Below are positions 62,875 to 64,000 of a stretch of 64,000 bases of DNA, in pieces. Each line of letters begins with the position of its first letter. Position 1 is the first letter of the stretch. The position numbers were made by a program, and so were the translations under genes. Under the pieces are notes generated by a model. That model had not been told where the DNA came from. It made no database searches and saw only the letters and a program-made list of their open reading frames with translations. This DNA comes from Bacteroides sp. (GTDB lineage Bacteria; Bacteroidota; Bacteroidia; Bacteroidales; Marinifilaceae), in NCBI GenBank assembly GCA_021771575.1, contig JAETOX010000002.1:44110-108109 (forward strand). Reading direction: 5' to 3'.

Positions 62875-63172
62875 GTCTTTTTTCATCCCGGCCTGTTTTT
62901 TTGGCAAAATTTGCCTCGATGGCTTGGGTAAGATCAACCCCTGTTTGGTTAGCCAGGCACGTAAGCACCCACAACACATCTGCCATTTCGTCTGCCAGAT
63001 TCTCTTTTTCTCCTTCCTTAAACGATTGTTCACCATATTTCCGGGCCATCACCCGGGCCAATTCTCCCACTTCTTCCGTCAGAATAGCCATATTCGTGAG
63101 TTCGTTGAAATAACGCACCCCATACGATTTAATCCAGGCATCCACCTGTTCCTGTAATTCCCTGATTTCCAT
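62843..63172 (-). CDS. MazG-like nucleotide pyrophosphohydrolase
   Basis: A 109-aa all-helical protein with the MazG metal motif: EEVGE (in ILTEEVGELARVMARKYGEQ) and, about 25 residues on, ENLADEMADVLWVL, giving the ExxE and ExxD ligands. It hydrolyses nucleoside triphosphates to monophosphates, probably as house-cleaning. It belongs to the short single-domain group, and its C-terminal KKTGRDEKRHKNNP is usual for it. It follows dtd by 31 nt. Confidence 0.9.
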   Translation of the reverse strand: MEIRELQEQVDAWIKSYGVRYFNELTNMAILTEEVGELARVMARKYGEQSFKEGEKENLADEMADVLWVLTCLANQTGVDLTQAIEANFAKKTGRDEKRHKNNPKIQAL

Positions 63173-63203
63173 ATTCTTTTTTTTGTCATTTGTCCTTTCC
63201 TTT

Positions 63204-63656
63204 TCATCTCCTGTCCTTCGAATCCATCAGTATTGTCACCGGTCCGTCGTTCAACAGCTCTACTTGCATATCGGCACCGAAAATACCTGTTTTGATTTCC
63301 TTTTGCAGTTCCTGCGCCAGCGCCTGTACGAACTGCTCATACAGGGGGATGGAAATTTCCGGACGGGCCGCATCGATGTAGGACGGGCGATTTCCTTTTT
63401 TTACCCGGGCCATCAACGTAAATTGGCTGACAGCCAGTATATCTCCTCCTATTTCTTTGATCGAACGATTCATCACGCCGTTTTCATCGTCGAAAATACG
63501 CAGATTGCCGATTTTTCCCGTCAACCATTCAATATCTTCGGCTGTGTCGTCTGCCTGAATACCCACCAAAATCAGCATCCCTTTTTCAATGGCGGAATGC
63601 AGTTCGCCAGCGATGCTCACCTGGGCGTGCTGGACGCGTTGTATAACTACTTTCAT
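63204..63656 (-). CDS. dtd: D-aminoacyl-tRNA deacylase
   Basis: This 150-aa protein releases D-amino acids from mischarged tRNAs. The N-terminal MKVVIQRVQHAQVSI, the active-site SQFTLMA and the C-terminal LLNDGPVTIL (Gly-cisPro type motif) are diagnostic. Length is normal. A -7-like element TATCTTTG lies on the minus strand at 63687-63694, about 31 nt upstream of the start. It is followed by mazG, so both probably form one nucleotide/translation quality-control transcript. Confidence 0.95.
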   Translation of the reverse strand: MKVVIQRVQHAQVSIAGELHSAIEKGMLILVGIQADDTAEDIEWLTGKIGNLRIFDDENGVMNRSIKEIGGDILAVSQFTLMARVKKGNRPSYIDAARPEISIPLYEQFVQALAQELQKEIKTGIFGADMQVELLNDGPVTILMDSKDRR

Positions 63657-63715
63657 CGCTTTATGGTTTTGCTTTTGTTTTTGTTACAAAGATACTTAAT
63701 TATAGACAAAAAGAA

Positions 63716-63740
63716 ACGGGACATTTTTATGATGTCCCGT
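63716..63740 (-). terminator. terminator of the partial gene at the right edge
   Basis: ACGGGACAT (63716-63724) and ATGTCCCGT (63732-63740) form a 9-bp stem. On the minus strand it is followed by TTTCTTTTTG. It lies 20 nt after the stop of the edge gene and upstream of dtd, overlapping the dtd promoter region. Confidence 0.82.
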
Positions 63741-63760
63741 CTAGAGGTATGATTAAAAAT

Positions 63761-64000
63761 TTATTTTTTTAAGTCAAGACCTAAATTAAAGGTAGTTGTT
63801 GCTTCCCAGTTACCTGGCAGATTAATCAAAAGAAGAACTGCAGCCTGGGCATCTTGCGGAATGATTCCGGCTTGTGTTAATATCATAAATAATTGAATCA
63901 TATCAGAATTGAATCCTGGTGCATCTGGATTTTCAACTGCTTCTACCATGAGTGGATTGAAAGCTGTTTTATTCAAGAAAATATAGGTATGTCCTTCTGC
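63761..64000 (-). CDS. hypothetical protein, C-terminal part only
   Basis: The frame remains open to the right edge, so the visible 79 residues are the C-terminus of a larger protein. The only nearby start-like codon in frame (TTG at 63976) is not convincing. The last residues (LPGNWEATTTFNLGLDLKK) look like the final strand of a beta-rich protein. No family can be named. The presence of a good terminator just downstream supports it being a real gene. Confidence 0.5.
   Translation of the reverse strand, partial: AEGHTYIFLNKTAFNPLMVEAVENPDAPGFNSDMIQLFMILTQAGIIPQDAQAAVLLLINLPGNWEATTTFNLGLDLKK

Noticed and set aside
1..64000. Prophage, integrative element, CRISPR array or defence island
   Set aside because: No integrase, transposase, phage structural gene, cas gene or regularly spaced repeats were seen. 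Nearly all genes are conserved housekeeping types; the only mobile-looking piece is the toxin-antitoxin cassette.

Overview
This window reads as a chromosomal segment of a Bacteroidota member, almost certainly order Bacteroidales. The evidence is a complete SusC/SusD pair with DUF4843 and PKD-like lipoproteins, the conserved run polA / DUF4271 / hemD / rnpA / yidD / S41 peptidase, a DAHP synthase fused to chorismate mutase, and repeated promoters of the Bacteroidota form TTTG-19 bp-TAnnTTTG. An Odoribacter/Butyricimonas-like genus is plausible, but that is an inference. Most genes are housekeeping. I see no tRNA, rRNA, CRISPR array or insertion sequence.

Layout. 1-8.75 kb (+): end of a DUF4292 gene, an EnvC-like protein, two orphan ORFs, an RsbW-like kinase, ybeY, mnmG, a parS-like site, adenine deaminase and uvrC. 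8.8-15.5 kb (-): the polA-to-S41 run. 15.5-20.1 kb (+): the aromatic amino acid operon (prephenate dehydratase, aminotransferase, prephenate dehydrogenase, DAHP synthase/chorismate mutase), preceded by a 0.5-kb leader. 20.1-23.1 kb (-): an ECF sigma factor, anti-sigma factor and outer-membrane protein. 23.1-30.2 kb: dusB, a three-repeat secreted protein, a broken DUF4870 gene, gltX, small ORFs, an acyltransferase and an aminotransferase. 30.2-33.6 kb (-): pyrH-dxs-crp. 33.7-38.5 kb: a lipid/glycan-modifying group (GT2, LAB_N protein, two ArnT-like transferases). 38.5-41.4 kb (-): rplM-rpsI-rpsB-tsf with a structured leader. 41.5-48.7 kb (-): the SusCD locus. 48.9-54 kb (+): an HTH protein, hemW, asnS, rpoN and a membrane protein. 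54-64 kb: a SPOR lipoprotein, cyclophilin, mutS, a YjbR protein, deoC, an RND exporter, a toxin-antitoxin pair, mazG, dtd and a partial gene at the edge.

The most striking feature is the leader of the aromatic operon (15697-16034). One well-formed promoter is followed by two consecutive transcription attenuators. Each has a short leader ORF with an unbroken run of Phe/Tyr codons (YYFYFYFF, then WFYFYFYFYY), an intrinsic terminator, and an upstream segment that can pair with the 5' arm of that terminator. This is a double Phe/Tyr sensor in front of the genes that make Phe and Tyr. Other points of note are a 16-bp parS sequence beside mnmG, with a weaker match inside uvrC; a higBA-type pair bracketed by 42-bp direct repeats that copy the 3' end of mazG; a PolA lacking the first proofreading exonuclease motif; and a likely structured rplM leader. 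All family assignments come from reading the sequence, without database searches.
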